The notes under the pieces were generated by a model. That model worked only from the letters and a program-made list of their open reading frames with translations. It was not told the DNA's origin and searched no databases. The position numbers and the translations under genes were made by a program. From Ptychodera flava (Eukaryota; Hemichordata; Enteropneusta; Ptychoderidae), in contig NW_027248277.1 of assembly GCF_041260155.1 (NCBI RefSeq), positions 7,313,910 through 7,377,909 of the forward strand: a DNA stretch of 64,000 nucleotides, given 5' to 3'. Positions 13,923 to 25,219 of this stretch are shown here, piece after piece. Each line of letters begins with the position of its first letter. Position 1 is the stretch's first letter.

Positions 13923-14440
13923 ATGGGTAATATCTTAGTGACAATACTTCACATCTTAAAGACTTGAAAATTTCAAAACGATTTGAACTGTAAACCAACC
14001 CACTTCTCATGCAGATTTAGCCTCTTCATAACATTTTTCTGAAAGAAAGCGGAAAATTGGTTATTTTGAGGGATTGAAACACTTTGCGTTTAATGTATGA
14101 ATGGCGACGGTCGATATCAACTACACGCCTTGCTGACATCAATGTTGTGCAAGGCTTAAAGCTTAGCTAAAGTTATTCAGCACGTTGATAGTACAAATAA
14201 ATTTTTAGTTAAGTAATGCTACACTTTGCATAGTGTTTACACTTCATTACGCATGCGTCCCCCGCATTTTGGGACGTCAATAACTTCCTTCTTTGGCGTG
14301 ATCAAGGGACATTACGAAGCACCATTCCTTGGGTATATTTAAGCCCACATATGCTTTTGCCGTGAATATTAAAAAACAGAATAATTTGATTACATAAAGC
14401 AGGGCATCCTTCAAGTAAAAATTACAATAGTCTCGTTACA
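13923..14440 (+). other. Likely sulfotransferase 3'UTR and flank
   Basis: Non-coding sequence after the stop, with an AATAAA at 14196-14201. Confidence 0.55.
14196..14201 (+). terminator. Poly(A) signal AATAAA (sulfotransferase)
   Basis: Canonical AATAAA 274 bp after the sulfotransferase stop codon, on the sense strand. Confidence 0.55.
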
Positions 14441-14447
14441 AAAATGG

Positions 14448-14782
<335 letters not shown>

Positions 14783-15139
14783 CAAAAATACTTCAAGTAC
14801 AAAGAAATGGTATCTGTTACTCAATTTTCATGCATCCTGCAATCATTAGACAGATGAAGTCAAAGTAATACTAGCTCAACGCTCTTATATATGTATGATC
14901 GGGACGTACCATTCTATTTATAGGTGGTTTTACATAGATTTTTGATAGATGATAATTGTTTTTATGGCGACATTTGAAACCAACTCCGAGCGTTTGTTTA
15001 ACAGCGTGGATTTGTCAGCTTTGGTAATTTGCAGTTTTTCTGATATACAAAGATTACATCACTTGCTTATTAGAGTAACTTGATGCTGTGTCAATAAATG
15101 ACCACGAAATGTCAAAGACCTGGTTCCTTTGTGTCAATG

Positions 15140-15480
15140 TCCAGATGTACTTGGACAGCTCCGTTGACTGTTGATACCTTAAGTTACGGAACGATTGCAT
15201 GTGATCAGTGAATCGCGTCTCCGAGGTGTTATATGTGAGTCCGATGTAGACCTTCTCCGTGTTGTCCCCCGTTGATACCTTGGCCTTGTAAAGATCTTAT
15301 GAAGCTCAAACCCCTTTGCAAAGTGTTTGTCAACAAGTTGAAGGAATGTAAATCCGATATTAGTTTCCACGTTCTTGCTGAAAGGCAGATTGTATGACAA
15401 TATTTGTAACTATGCTCGTTGAAATACCAGAACACCATAAGAGTTGTCCCTCTAAGTCTGTTGAACAAAAGCATTTGTAT
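15140..15480 (-). mobile_element. Penelope-like retroelement remnant (end of RT region plus GIY-YIG domain)
   Basis: Minus-strand translation gives '[16 protein letters not shown]' and '[14 protein letters not shown]', typical of the region before the endonuclease in Penelope-like elements. The GIY-YIG-type '[19 protein letters not shown]' follows. Only a short, broken 3' part of the element is present, so it is an old insertion. Confidence 0.75.
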
Positions 15481-15484
15481 GTCA

Positions 15485-17190
15485 TTCATCTTATGATCCA
15501 TCCCGACATTTTCATATTCACATATTCACAGTCTCAATTCAAAGTCAGTTGTATAGAGGGGACGGGTTCTGTAATATTTTAGGCCTTTAAATAGAAAAAA
15601 TATACTCATAAGTTTATATTTACTTTCATAGCCCATTTCAGATTTTTCTAAAATGGGGGACTGAGCACAAAAACCACTCTTAAAACGTACGTTTTAAAAC
15701 CCCTATCAGCATTTCAAACACGTTTAAAAAACATCAACGTTTATTTTTGTAAGTTTGGCTTGCTCGTTTAAATAATGCCTGACTGTACTTAAGTACACTG
15801 TAAATTAATAGGCTTCACACTCGTCGCCTGATAAGTGGAGAACATTTTATAGTGTTTCGACATTGGGAAATCAAAGAATAGAGACTCGGAGACCGGACTT
15901 TCCCCGACAGAACTGTTATGAAATACCTCGAAACTGTGTTTAAATATATTGTACCGGTGTCTGTAAACATGTCAACAAAAGAACCTTGGAACGCATATGC
16001 CTTATGTAAAAACGTCACATGATGCCATAAATTTTAGGTATTTGTAAACAAAACGGCAACAGCTAGTGATACGCAGTTAACAACGCATTTACGCAAAGTC
16101 AAGTAAAAACGAAAGGAATGTGTTTCTCACCGTGTCATACATTTCGGCCACTTTTTACTACCACTGTCGTTTCACATGTGTTGAAATTAGCAGTAGCTAC
16201 GGATCTAGGAATGTAAATTGGATTTCCAAATGATTGTGATACTTTTGAAAGCTTGCCAAGATGTACTAGCAGCTTTGCTGTACAACTTATTAGTCCCTGA
16301 GATTAGTTTTGATGCTTGAAATAGTAGACAACCTTACAGTGATTATGAATGACAGCAGGGTTTGCAATGGCATTGCACAAAGGATGAAGTCCTAGAATTA
16401 TCTTACTATCTAAGTAACGCGTACTGAAACCATTAATGGTAGGTAGTAGCCACATTAGTCGGATAAATTTATGTTGGTAGTGGCCGTAGCAATCAAAATC
16501 AAACGGGAGAGCGTGACTAACATGCCGTCATGGAGGTCATGGCAAAAAAGAGGCTACCGTAGCATTTCGGCCGACACAACAAATTGTAAAATACCTGATA
16601 ACATATTCAACATGTTAAACATGGGACAAAGGCCTCATTTTCTGAATGGAGACTAGATGTGAGGGTAGCCGACAGGCTTATGGTGGACTACATGGCTCCA
16701 TTTGATTCACTGCTGTTGCTTTTTGTGCCGCATGCATGTCGTCTCTCCGAATATGGTACTTTGGAGTTCTATCACTTTAGAAGAATGACAGTGTGGGCTC
16801 TACGGATGTTCATCTCTGCTGTTGTATTGTGGCCTTGGAACTGGGTCATTAGTTATCCATATTTATATATTATCTTTCTTAATTCTACATAGAACGTCCT
16901 CCACAAAATCAAAAGTTTCTCAACATGTCTAGTACAATAGGTAAACAAACATAAATTAATAGCTAAAATCTTGATTAAATTTATTGATCGTAAAGCACTT
17001 ATTCATCAAGACAAGCGAGCGCAGACAGACATAGAGTTACTTGGCAACTTCTCAGTAATTCAGACGGAGAATAATTGCGTTGAAGTCAATAAATTTGACG
17101 TTTTTTTCTTCAATTTAGTCTCCCTCATTCTCTGTAAGCATTAACATCATTTTCTGTTTATTGCGCCCGTTGTGCCGTTACTGCTTTGAA
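15485..17190. other. Intergenic stretch
   Basis: No supported gene. Open frames at 16471-16656 and 16659-16892 have no recognisable motif. Confidence 0.5.
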
Positions 17191-17197
17191 AGAAACG

Positions 17198-17205
17198 CCG
17201 GAAGT
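17198..17205 (+). promoter_or_regulatory. ETS-type site CCGGAAGT upstream of the cysteine-rich domain gene
   Basis: Exact CCGGAAGT core 64 bp upstream of the proposed ATG at 17269. ETS sites are common in TATA-less promoters. This is motif evidence only. Confidence 0.35.
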
Positions 17206-17268
17206 AAAGGCTGTTTGAAATCTAAGATTCCACATTTGCTACTTGAAGAAATTTGTATATCCCAGAAA

Positions 17269-17282
17269 ATGGATATTGAAAG
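17269..17282 (+). CDS. Domain gene exon 1: start codon
   Basis: ATG GAT ATT GAA AG then GTACGT. A tiny first coding exon in phase 2 whose split Arg codon is completed by exon 2. The start is chosen because it puts two residues of charge just ahead of the hydrophobic core of exon 2. Confidence 0.55.
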
Positions 17283-19542
17283 GTACGTGATTTTTATCTT
17301 GCTACAAAGGTTTTGAACGTGATAGTATTTAGAAATCACAGATTTAACCAAAATTCGAGCGATGATAAAATTAATCTTAAATATCTTTTTAATGATTAAC
17401 CCGTATAGTGCGTTTAAGCAAGCAGATGTTCGATGCTACCTTTTTACGACGTGCGTATAAACATTCTGTAGTGATTATAGAGATGTCGATAGCAGTTTTT
17501 AGAGCTGTAAATCCTCCGTTTTTTAAATAGCTGCAACTTTTTTTTTAATTTTTAACCTATTGTAATTTGTAAATGTATTAGCGAACGTTGTGGCTTTGTT
17601 ACAGTCGAAGCCAAGTCTTGTAAATGGCTTGGGATAAATTCTCGGGATCAAGTGTGTTCAAATTTGTAAGAGGGTTGTCGAAGGACAACAGCCTTTTGTT
17701 TTGTTTGTAATCTAGCAAGTGTTTTTTCCTTGCGAGACAGTCCGCCTTGGTTAATTATATCTATCAAAGAGCGCCACAAACCATTATTCTGAAAGAGTAA
17801 ACATTTCCCTGAAAAGTTAAAAATCGAGCATCATGATGGCAAGTAACCTCAAATATTATGTTTTTGAGTAGTACAAGGCAAGAGCACTTAAGTTGAACTC
17901 AGTCAAAATATTCACCAAGTTTTGAATGGAGATCCGCAGACTTAAAAGATGACCGCAGGAAGTAAATCAGACTTTATGAATAAAACCTGAACATTGCGAT
18001 GTAATTTCATCTTGCGCTTTCGAGATCTTAGTGAACGTAATTATTCACTATTGCCTCTACTTTTATTAACAGGAGCTTTTTTGCATTGGTCGTGATCTGC
18101 TGTTGCACAGCACAATTCAGTGTCCAAGGTAGGTATCTGCATTTACAACCATGTAATTTCCATTTTGTTTTGGGAGCTTTTAAACTATTGACGTTGGTCT
18201 TGAGGATGACGATAAAGACATCGAAATTTAATCATAGTGTTGATTGCGATAAAAATGCAGTATCTCTGATTCTATGAACAATGAAATTACATTACAGTTA
18301 TATTTACTTATATACTGTTGTTGTTTTCTTTTGGTTCTTAATATTATAATGGCGTACATATGCTTTACTTTACAGGATGGAACGTAGACGTCACAAATTT
18401 TGTTATCAGAGATGTACATAACATCAAATATCAACCAAACCGTTCTACCAAAATAACATTCGATGTTGATGTAGCTGTACACGGCACGTCCTGTGGCGAC
18501 CCCTACTTTGAAGGACTGATCGTATACTTCAAAGGAAACGAGATCTCAAATGGGTTCGTCGCCAGCCAGACTCGTCTGTTGTTTGGAGACATAATCCCTA
18601 TAGACAAAACAACTACTATAAGCGATGCCGTAGCTGACATAAAACCTGACGTCGACCACTGTGATAATTACCATTACCTTTGTGTTAGACTCCTCATTGA
18701 AGATCACGGTTGCTGTGGAGACCATTACTGTTACAACCTTGAAACTTGTTTGTCCTTCCATGATTCATCCCCTGGTGAATTAGATTGCTCAGGTAAATAA
18801 TACATAGAACGACGATGATGATAATGATAATAATGATGATGATGATGATGATCATCATCATCATCATCTTATTTGTGGTGATGGTGTAGTTGTCGCTGCT
18901 GTTCTTGTTATTGCGTGTGTAAAATATTACTGGTTTCTTTATTGTTGTTGTTGTTGTAGTCGTTGTCGTTGCTTTGTAAATATCTTCTATGGTGACCGTT
19001 ATTGTTCATGTGGCTGTTGATATTGATGCTTTATGTCACTGAATATTGCAACAGATGCATACAAGATGCAGATATTTTGTGTCGCTCATAAAACAAAGCA
19101 ATAATATAAAGTGATCACTTTTCCTGAACTTATTTATTTATCCCTAGGATTCCTAAATGAGCCGAAGAAGTCAGGTACAGAACAATGTAAGTATTTCATC
19201 CTTAAATATCTTATAGACTTCTCCGCTTGGTCTTTTGATATTACTCTGAGTGTACAATTAGAAACGGGTTTGATGTTAAACATTTTGAACAATGGTTTTA
19301 TTTTTACACAAACTATTGACAATTCTCCAGCATGCAGTGAACTCCAATCCTCTCCTCGTCTACAGTATTGCGGATTGGCATATACATATATATTTCGTCG
19401 ACCATTATGTTTGGTAAAGATATTTTTTACGATGCTATGAATTCTTTTGAATGTGAAGCACAGAACATACCTCTGAAGTCAATTACTTACTTACACTCTT
19501 TTCTTCATTCATTCATTCATTCATTCATTCATTCATTCTTTT

Positions 19543-19626
<84 letters not shown>

Positions 19627-22600
19627 TCCTCTCCTGTTTACTTCCTCCTTTCATTGACAGTAATTTAATCAACCGGAAGCAACCTACGGACATGTCGCTA
19701 TTTTCGAAAACATTTCCTGACATTATTGAATGAGAAACAAAGGACTTTCCTTCCCACCATGATTGACGCTTTTTACGATTAACAGTTTATTCAGATCATC
19801 ATTGAACATGTAAGCAGTATCCAGAATTTACGTGCTATCATGAGTTTATTCTAGAAAATATGTAATCAACGCAACTGAACCTAATGCCTTTATCATATAA
19901 GAATCTGTTTAATTGAGAATGTACGCATAATTTCTTTGCCAAGTGAAACAAGATTGTTTAGGGGTTATTATAGTCCCAAGGGAGAAACAAACCTTTGTTG
20001 TTACCCATTCATTTCCATAACTGAAAAAAAAATAAGAAATTTATCTGCACCACCTTTCGAGCTCGAAGATGGCACGGTAACGACTCAAAACATTTTCACT
20101 AATGACTGAGTCTTATTGGCACGTGCATGCCACATGACCTATATTCATGAAACTAGACGGCGACAAAAGACGAAGGCAGATATTTCTGTATACACAAACT
20201 TACGCACTCGAAAACGTGGATTTTACGTTAAAAAGATAATTTTGGTTTTTCGGCGTTTCTATATCACTTTCAAGTAAACGCATTTCTTTGGTGTAGAGTA
20301 CATTCATTTGGTGTTGTATAATATGATAATACAAATGTTTAAATAAACAGCATGTAAAAGAATATTAGAGGACGACTTTAATTATATCATCAAGTACCAT
20401 TTTTATAAATATTATCCACACTTGTTAACAGATACATTCATGAGGTTTGGAAAAGAAACCTTGTAAAATAATGTATATTGATACATATAGACATTGGTGT
20501 GTATCTATAATTATTGCCAAACGTGTTCTAATATTTAAATTATGGTATGTATCCTTCTATTGATTTAACGAAATAAATATGAAAAAACAACTCCGTATAA
20601 CAACATAATGGGTATTAAAAGTAAACTGTAGAACACAAAGTATTATTCGTGTTTCCCTCAATTTTTCTGTGAAGGCCGATGAGTGGTGCCTTTTAGTCAT
20701 GACAACACTGATTCTGTGCGTGTGTGCTTAATTTGAATCCGGCCTTATAATAGAGAGGTCAAAACTGGTCATTAAACCGGTGTCTATTGGAGGTAGAAAT
20801 ACTTTAACAGGTGAACGGGTTGTGAGGTGGGGGCAAATGTACTGAATAGGTCAACATGTTTAAGTCATGATAACTCTTATTTTTATCGCTGCTTACATAC
20901 AAATCAGAGATAAGTAATTAAAAGGCATCGAAATGTGTTTTGTACAGATGACTGACAAACAATGCAATGACTCAAAGTCTCATCAGAAGAAATTGAGATA
21001 GATATACCCCTTTTAGAAAAAAGGGGGATTAAAAAGCAAGAAAAAGCGAAAAACTCATTCCTATAATTCCTTACATAAAGCGTAAGCGCAATGTCTAGTA
21101 AACGTGACTTGATGACTGTATTTTCCCAATATGATCATTGTCCAGAGGAATTGAGCTAGTCATGTAATATCAGTTAATATCTTCACATTTTAATAAGCGT
21201 TCTTTCGTTGGCATCTTGTCGTTGACGACGATAAACATTACAAATGGTGCATAAATACAGACCACTAAATTTCTGTATTCGTAAGAACATCAAGTGCCAC
21301 ACTCTTTATACAAACACAAGTGAATAAAAATATTAACACGTAATTTAATTTAAGCAAATGTTAATGATGTACAATACAGCGAGATATTTGATTTTAAGTC
21401 AGTGTTTATAGGCCGGAAGTTAATATGGTATATCCGTTGCCGTAAGGAATGCCAAAATTGGTTTCTTACCAAATGTTTTTTACACGTACAAAGCGGATAT
21501 TTATAGCACGGGCAGGGTATATCGCACTACCAGTTAATTGCGTCATGCGTTATTTCGTTGCACTACGGACATTACCTGAAACTAATCTTGCTTATTACAC
21601 TCTTTGTCTGGTTCACCGTTCCCTCTTAAAGATGATTGGTGCTAGGTAGGTACAAGCAACATAATTTGAAAGAGAAAATACATTATTGTTGTAAATAATT
21701 ATGTTTATTTCAGTGATAATATAAACAGCATCGTATAAGCATGTTTACGGCTTGAAAACTGTGGCTGAATTGTGTAGAAATGTGTCTTTGTGTTTGATAA
21801 TCAGGTCTTTCTGCTTACAGATAGCAGCAAATGACTTGTCGGTTTAGTTTTTGAAGTTTTTCCAATATTCTTGAATTGCTCCAAGTCTGTGGGCGTATAA
21901 GTATCAAAACATAATATAAATTGAAGGACTAAGCACCAGTAAACCGTCATGCTAAGTTGCAGGCTGTCGCCTGTAGCGTTGGGTGAATGCCATGGCCCAC
22001 AGGCAGTAACTCAGCTGCCGAGAAAAGCCAGGCGACTGAGGGCCAGTCTATAATGATCCTTCTCTGCGTTATCTTACAGGAAAGCCGTGTTAGTTGCTCT
22101 CTTTACTCCACACTGTACCTGTACAAAGTTAATGGTATGTAACATACTTACACTGCATGAAAACCCAATAATTCAGATAAATTCACTCCAGTTGCCTGTA
22201 TTGTAGTATAATACACGTGAATGTATTCATCTGTATATGCACTCTTCAGCTAAAATACAGGCAATAATCCATGTTAATACAGTAAGTATTATAGGGTTTT
22301 ATGCAGTGTTACTTTTACACTAAATTTTGCTTCTGCTTTAATTCTGGTCTTGCATTGCCAATTATATAATTCCAGTAACTTGCTGGGTGACGGATACACT
22401 CTTCTAAATGTCAAAGGTTAGGATGTCAGATTCGCTTTCTCAGAGGTTTGAGTTCGAAACCTATGAAGTCTACATTAGCCAACTCACAACCAATGATTTA
22501 AGGAATGGCATGATCTGTGGTCTATGGGCAAGATTCGTTATTCCTTATTACTTCTTTGGTAATGGGCAATGCATAATCGATCCTTTGTTGCGAATTGGCT

Positions 22601-22731
22601 CAATTTTGATGAACGAAATTAAAAAAGATGTTATATAACGGTGCTTTTGACTTAAGAAATTGCCTTATAATCTTGGATATTAATATTCATGCAAGTACTA
22701 TTTCATGAACATATCGCTATTGAAATCTCTC

Positions 22732-22822
<91 letters not shown>

Positions 22823-23246
22823 GCTTCAGAAGTACATATCAAAAATTTCGTTATACACGATGCTGGTGCTGTTAGATACAATCCTTTGTACCCAACCCAG
22901 ATAACGATCGACATTGACATTGACACCGATATCGACATGGAAGATCTACACTGTAGCCATTACTTCGGAGGGTTTATCATTTATTTCAAAGGCAATGGTA
23001 TTTCAAATGGGTTTGTTGCTAGGCAACACTGTCTGCGTTATAGTGACCGCATTCCCTTACGTTCTAGAATTGACATCAAGGATGTGGTTGCAATCGTCCA
23101 GCCAGACACTGAGAACTGTCGAAATTACAACCAACTCTGTATCAGACTTCTGACTGGCAGTCATTGCTGTGGGAGGGAGAAATGCGACACTGTTGAAACG
23201 TGTCTGGCCCTTGATACTTCGTCTACGGGTTCATTGGAATGTACAG
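17269..23246 (+). CDS. Secreted or membrane protein with tandem eight-cysteine domains (5' part, exons 1-5)
   Basis: Exons are 17269-17282, 18073-18128, 18376-18792, 19148-19186 and 22824-23246. All borders are GT/AG and all phases match (2, 1, 1, 1). Residues 1-24 'MDIERSFFALVVICCCTAQF...' form a signal peptide. Two homologous ~140-residue domains (D1 and D2) follow, separated by a 13-residue linker. I do not recognise the domain family. Shared features: 'NFVI', 'ITFDV'-like beta strand, 'G[LF]I[VI]YFKGN', 'PDxxxC', 'LC[VI]RLL', 'CC', 'C(x)nETC', and a final '[DE]CxG'. The pattern suggests an extracellular beta-sandwich with four disulfides (inference). Exon 5 ends in phase 1, so more exons follow. 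Candidates lie at 57714-60814, or the transcript may end by reading into the intron, which encodes a hydrophobic tail and stop at 23318-23320. Confidence 0.7.
18073..18128 (+). CDS. Domain gene exon 2: signal-peptide core
   Basis: Bounded by TTATTAACAG and GTAGGT. Encodes 'SFFALVVICCCTAQFSVQ', a hydrophobic core with small residues at a plausible cleavage site (CTA-QF). It is followed by the split Gly that begins domain 1. Confidence 0.7.
18376..18792 (+). CDS. Domain gene exon 3: eight-cysteine domain D1
   Basis: A 417-nt exon (139 codons), phase 1 at both ends, between TTTACAG and GTAAAT. Key stretches are 'VTNFVIRDVHNIKYQP', 'KITFDVDVAVHG', 'GLIVYFKGNEISNGFVA', 'IKPDVDHC', 'LCVRLL', 'HGCCGDHYC', 'LETC' and 'LDCSG'. 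The eight shared cysteines all have counterparts in D2 and D3. Symmetric phases make it a shuffling-ready module. Confidence 0.8.
18835..18868. repeat. Perfect (GAT)/(ATC) palindrome
   Basis: (GAT)n runs directly into (CAT)nC, giving a 34-bp perfect inverted repeat centred on GATC. It lies in the intron after D1. Confidence 0.9.
19148..19186 (+). CDS. Domain gene exon 4: 13-residue linker
   Basis: After TTATCCCTAG, encodes '(G)FLNEPKKSGTEQ(C/S)' and ends at GTAAGT, phase 1-1. An earlier GTACAG donor at 19175 would also keep phase 1 and shorten it to nine residues. Short, so less certain than the domain exons. Confidence 0.5.
19328..19673. repeat. Dispersed repeat copy 2 with (ATTC)n and (CTTT)n tracts
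   Basis: Counterpart of 1-352. The ATTC tract (about 19503-19538) runs into CTTT (about 19540-19628). It lies in the intron between the linker and D2. Confidence 0.85.
19700..22130. other. Intron before D2
   Basis: AT-rich, no gene supported. A GC-richer patch with short inverted repeats lies near 21955-22035. Confidence 0.5.
22141..22318. mobile_element. Foldback (MITE-like) palindrome
   Basis: The left arm contains 'ACACTGCATGAAAACCC' and 'TTGCCTGTATT'. The right arm holds their reverse complements, 'GGGTTTTATGCAGTGT' and 'AATACAGGCAA', in mirrored order. Arms are about 65-75 bp with indels. No target duplication is evident. Confidence 0.7.
22400..22480 (+). repeat. Weak tRNA-like segment
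   Basis: The text 'GAGGTTTGAGTTCGAAACC' resembles a tRNA T-arm/B-box, with 'GGTTAGGATGTCAGA' upstream as a loose A-box. It may be a SINE head in the intron just before D2. Confidence 0.25.
22738..22820 (+). repeat. (CT)n microsatellite acting as polypyrimidine tract of the D2 acceptor
   Basis: About 80 bp of almost pure CT runs straight into TAG|C at 22821-22824, where exon 5 (D2) begins. The microsatellite therefore is the polypyrimidine tract of this splice acceptor. Confidence 0.8.
22824..23246 (+). CDS. Domain gene exon 5: eight-cysteine domain D2
   Basis: A 423-nt exon (141 codons), phase 1-1, ending at GTACCT. It reads 'SEVHIKNFVIHDAGAVRY', 'QITIDIDIDTDI', 'GFIIYFKGNGISNGFVA', 'VQPDTENC', 'LCIRLL', 'SHCCGREKC', 'VETC' and 'LECTG'. 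Alignment with D1 is nearly gapless across all eight conserved cysteines, and one extra Cys ('QHCLRY') is present. If the intron is retained the frame continues into a hydrophobic stretch ('FCLYAYPIAFMSFVTLLG') and stops at 23318-23320. This could be a membrane or GPI-type tail, or chance. Confidence 0.8.
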
Positions 23247-23305
23247 GTACCTTTTGTCTATATGCCTATCCAATTGCATTCATGTCTTTTGTCACTCTAC
23301 TGGGA

Positions 23306-23480
23306 ATGAATGAATGAATGAATGAATGAATGAATGAATGAATGATGTATGTATGTATGTATGTATGTATGTATGTATGTATGTATGTATGTATGTATGT
23401 ATGTATGTATGTATGTATGTATGTATGTATGTATGTATGTATGTATGTATGTATGTATGTATGTATGTATGTATGCATGC
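23306..23480. repeat. (AATG)n and (TATG)n microsatellites
   Basis: AATG repeats to about 23344 are followed by a long TATG run to about 23475, with a degenerating 3' end. All open frames across it are microsatellite translations. Confidence 0.97.
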
Positions 23481-23484
23481 ATGC

Positions 23485-24070
23485 GTGCATGTGTGCAGGG
23501 AGGGAGGGAGGTACAATGGCATATAGATAGGAGAGCGCACAAAAAGTAGCACGTTTTATTTCACAAAAGTGCAGCGCTACAGACTTAGTCTACATTCTTC
23601 ACCTCGTTTCACTTTTTATTCAAAATATGAAACAGGGTGTAATAACAGCTAATTCAGCAATGACACTAATTTTGTGTTCCTTTATCACCGAGAATATGAA
23701 AACCATACAAAACGCCAAGGCACTTTAGTAACGCATTATCTTTACTGCACCAAACTTGTTTTTTAACTTTATCAACCTATTGTGAGATGACAATATTCCT
23801 TCGTTTTGCACACAGTGTAATTTTATGCACTGAATCAAGGCCATCTCATCATGAAGGATATACGGACGGACAACAACTGAAGGCTGGGAATTGTTGGAGA
23901 ACAATCAGTCGATCACCGAGTACAAGTTTGCTTGATGCTGCTCTTTGATTTTATACGACGTTCTGATTTCACTTTCATATGTGTTAAGTAATAATATGTA
24001 TTGGATAATCTGTTTCATGAATATAACTTCCTACATTTACTGTCTGTATTTTACGTCATCGAAATCACGA
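23485..24070. other. No gene seen
   Basis: AT-rich sequence with no clear repeat or coding signal. Confidence 0.5.
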
Positions 24071-24071
24071 A

Positions 24072-24223
24072 TGGGTGACCATGTATGTATTCGGCCCCGG
24101 TTGTAGACAAATTAAGTGAAACCATCGTGAAAATGAATTAGTGGTCATGACCATTCATTCATTTTCGCCATAGTTTCATGTATCATGTCTAAAATCGGGG
24201 TCGAATGTATGCATGGTCACCCA
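24072..24223. mobile_element. Foldback element, 152 bp, near-complete palindrome
   Basis: The ends are perfect inverted repeats 'TGGGTGACCATG' and 'CATGGTCACCCA'. Homology continues inwards ('ATTCGGCCCCGG' against 'AATCGGGGTCGAAT', 'GTGAAACCAT' against 'ATAGTTTCAT') to a centre at 'GGTCATGACC'. There is almost no loop. No clear target duplication beyond AA is seen. It looks like a MITE or solo foldback. Confidence 0.8.
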
Positions 24224-24224
24224 A

Positions 24225-24925
24225 ATATCAGTATCTTTCAACATGTCAAACAATATAAATAGTATCTTGCAACAAACAAAATTCATGAAAAATGGACCGC
24301 AACCTTAAAGATCTGGCCAAGCTCAACTTACATGCTAACACATGAAATCAGTCAATCATTCCGTATCATTCACAAATGAAAAATTAATTTTAAGCGACTG
24401 ATGACGAAAACTCTGTTTGAGAAACGTAGCGTTGAAGGATCGCAGAGTAATCTTGTTCGGGGTCTATACAAGCACAGTGACTGCCTCAACGGAATCATAC
24501 ACAAAACGCAAACAACAAAGATATGAAAGATGTGTGGAGATTTTTTCTATTATTACACATATTGGTTCAAATTGGTAAGGTTTGATTTCAGTCGGGGCGA
24601 AAGTAATACTTGATGTCAGAAATATCGCCGTCCAAACTCTCCGTGACATCTTACGAACGCGTTGAACTGTTCACAGTACTCCTCCAGCTGCAAGCGACAA
24701 TCGTCTGTATCGCCGATGACGTCACGCACGCCTCTCCCATGAGCCCTTTCGCGCTCATGGAATTCCATGCTAATTATCACAAATGTCGTCTACTTCAACT
24801 TCTCTTTTCGTCGCGCCCTAGTCGTCAGCGTGTACAATTATGTTGCAAATTGGAGCTGCATTTTATTCAAGGTTGATTTAAAAAGAAAAGATGAATTTCG
24901 CTGGATTTAGGTTTCCCTTTAATGC
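24225..24925. other. No gene seen
   Basis: An 88-codon open frame at 24610-24876 has no recognisable motif and no convincing splice context. Confidence 0.5.
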
Positions 24926-24929
24926 TACC

Positions 24930-25216
24930 ACTCCCGCATATTTGCAGGATTTCCCCTTTTCTTACCTCATTTGCATATTTTTGACACTGACATGTTCATT
25001 TGAACGTCATATCTCAACCCCTTGGTCTACCTGTACACCAAATACTGTGATTGTAGGTGGGGCAGTTTGGGAGTTTTTGCGTGTGGCGGACATATACATC
25101 TGCATATACGTACATACATACATACATACATACATACACACATACATACAACAGACGCTAATGACTCACCATATAAGCTCTTTTTGGTATTTATATACAT
25201 ACCTAATATGAGCTAA
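24930..25216 (+). mobile_element. Family A element 3' part (CATA microsatellite plus terminal hairpin)
   Basis: A conserved block, 'TGCATATTTTTGACACTGAC' and 'CTGTACACCAAATACT', is followed by (CATA)n (about 25107-25150) and then a hairpin-forming end 'AAGCTCTTTTTGGTAT...ATGAGCT'. The same succession recurs near 35040-35300, 35560-35815, 41000-41352 and 43430-43550. Confidence 0.75.
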
Positions 25217-25219
25217 AAG

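Noticed and set aside
23345-23475. CRISPR-like or satellite array
   Set aside because: It is a plain 4-bp microsatellite with no spacers. No CRISPR array exists anywhere in this eukaryotic window.
23266-23552. Several YIHT/MYVC-repeat open frames
   Set aside because: They are translations of the TATG and AATG microsatellites.
24610-24876. 88-codon plus-strand frame as a terminal exon after D2
   Set aside because: No phase-1 acceptor gives a sensible continuation, and the peptide has neither a linker nor an anchor character.
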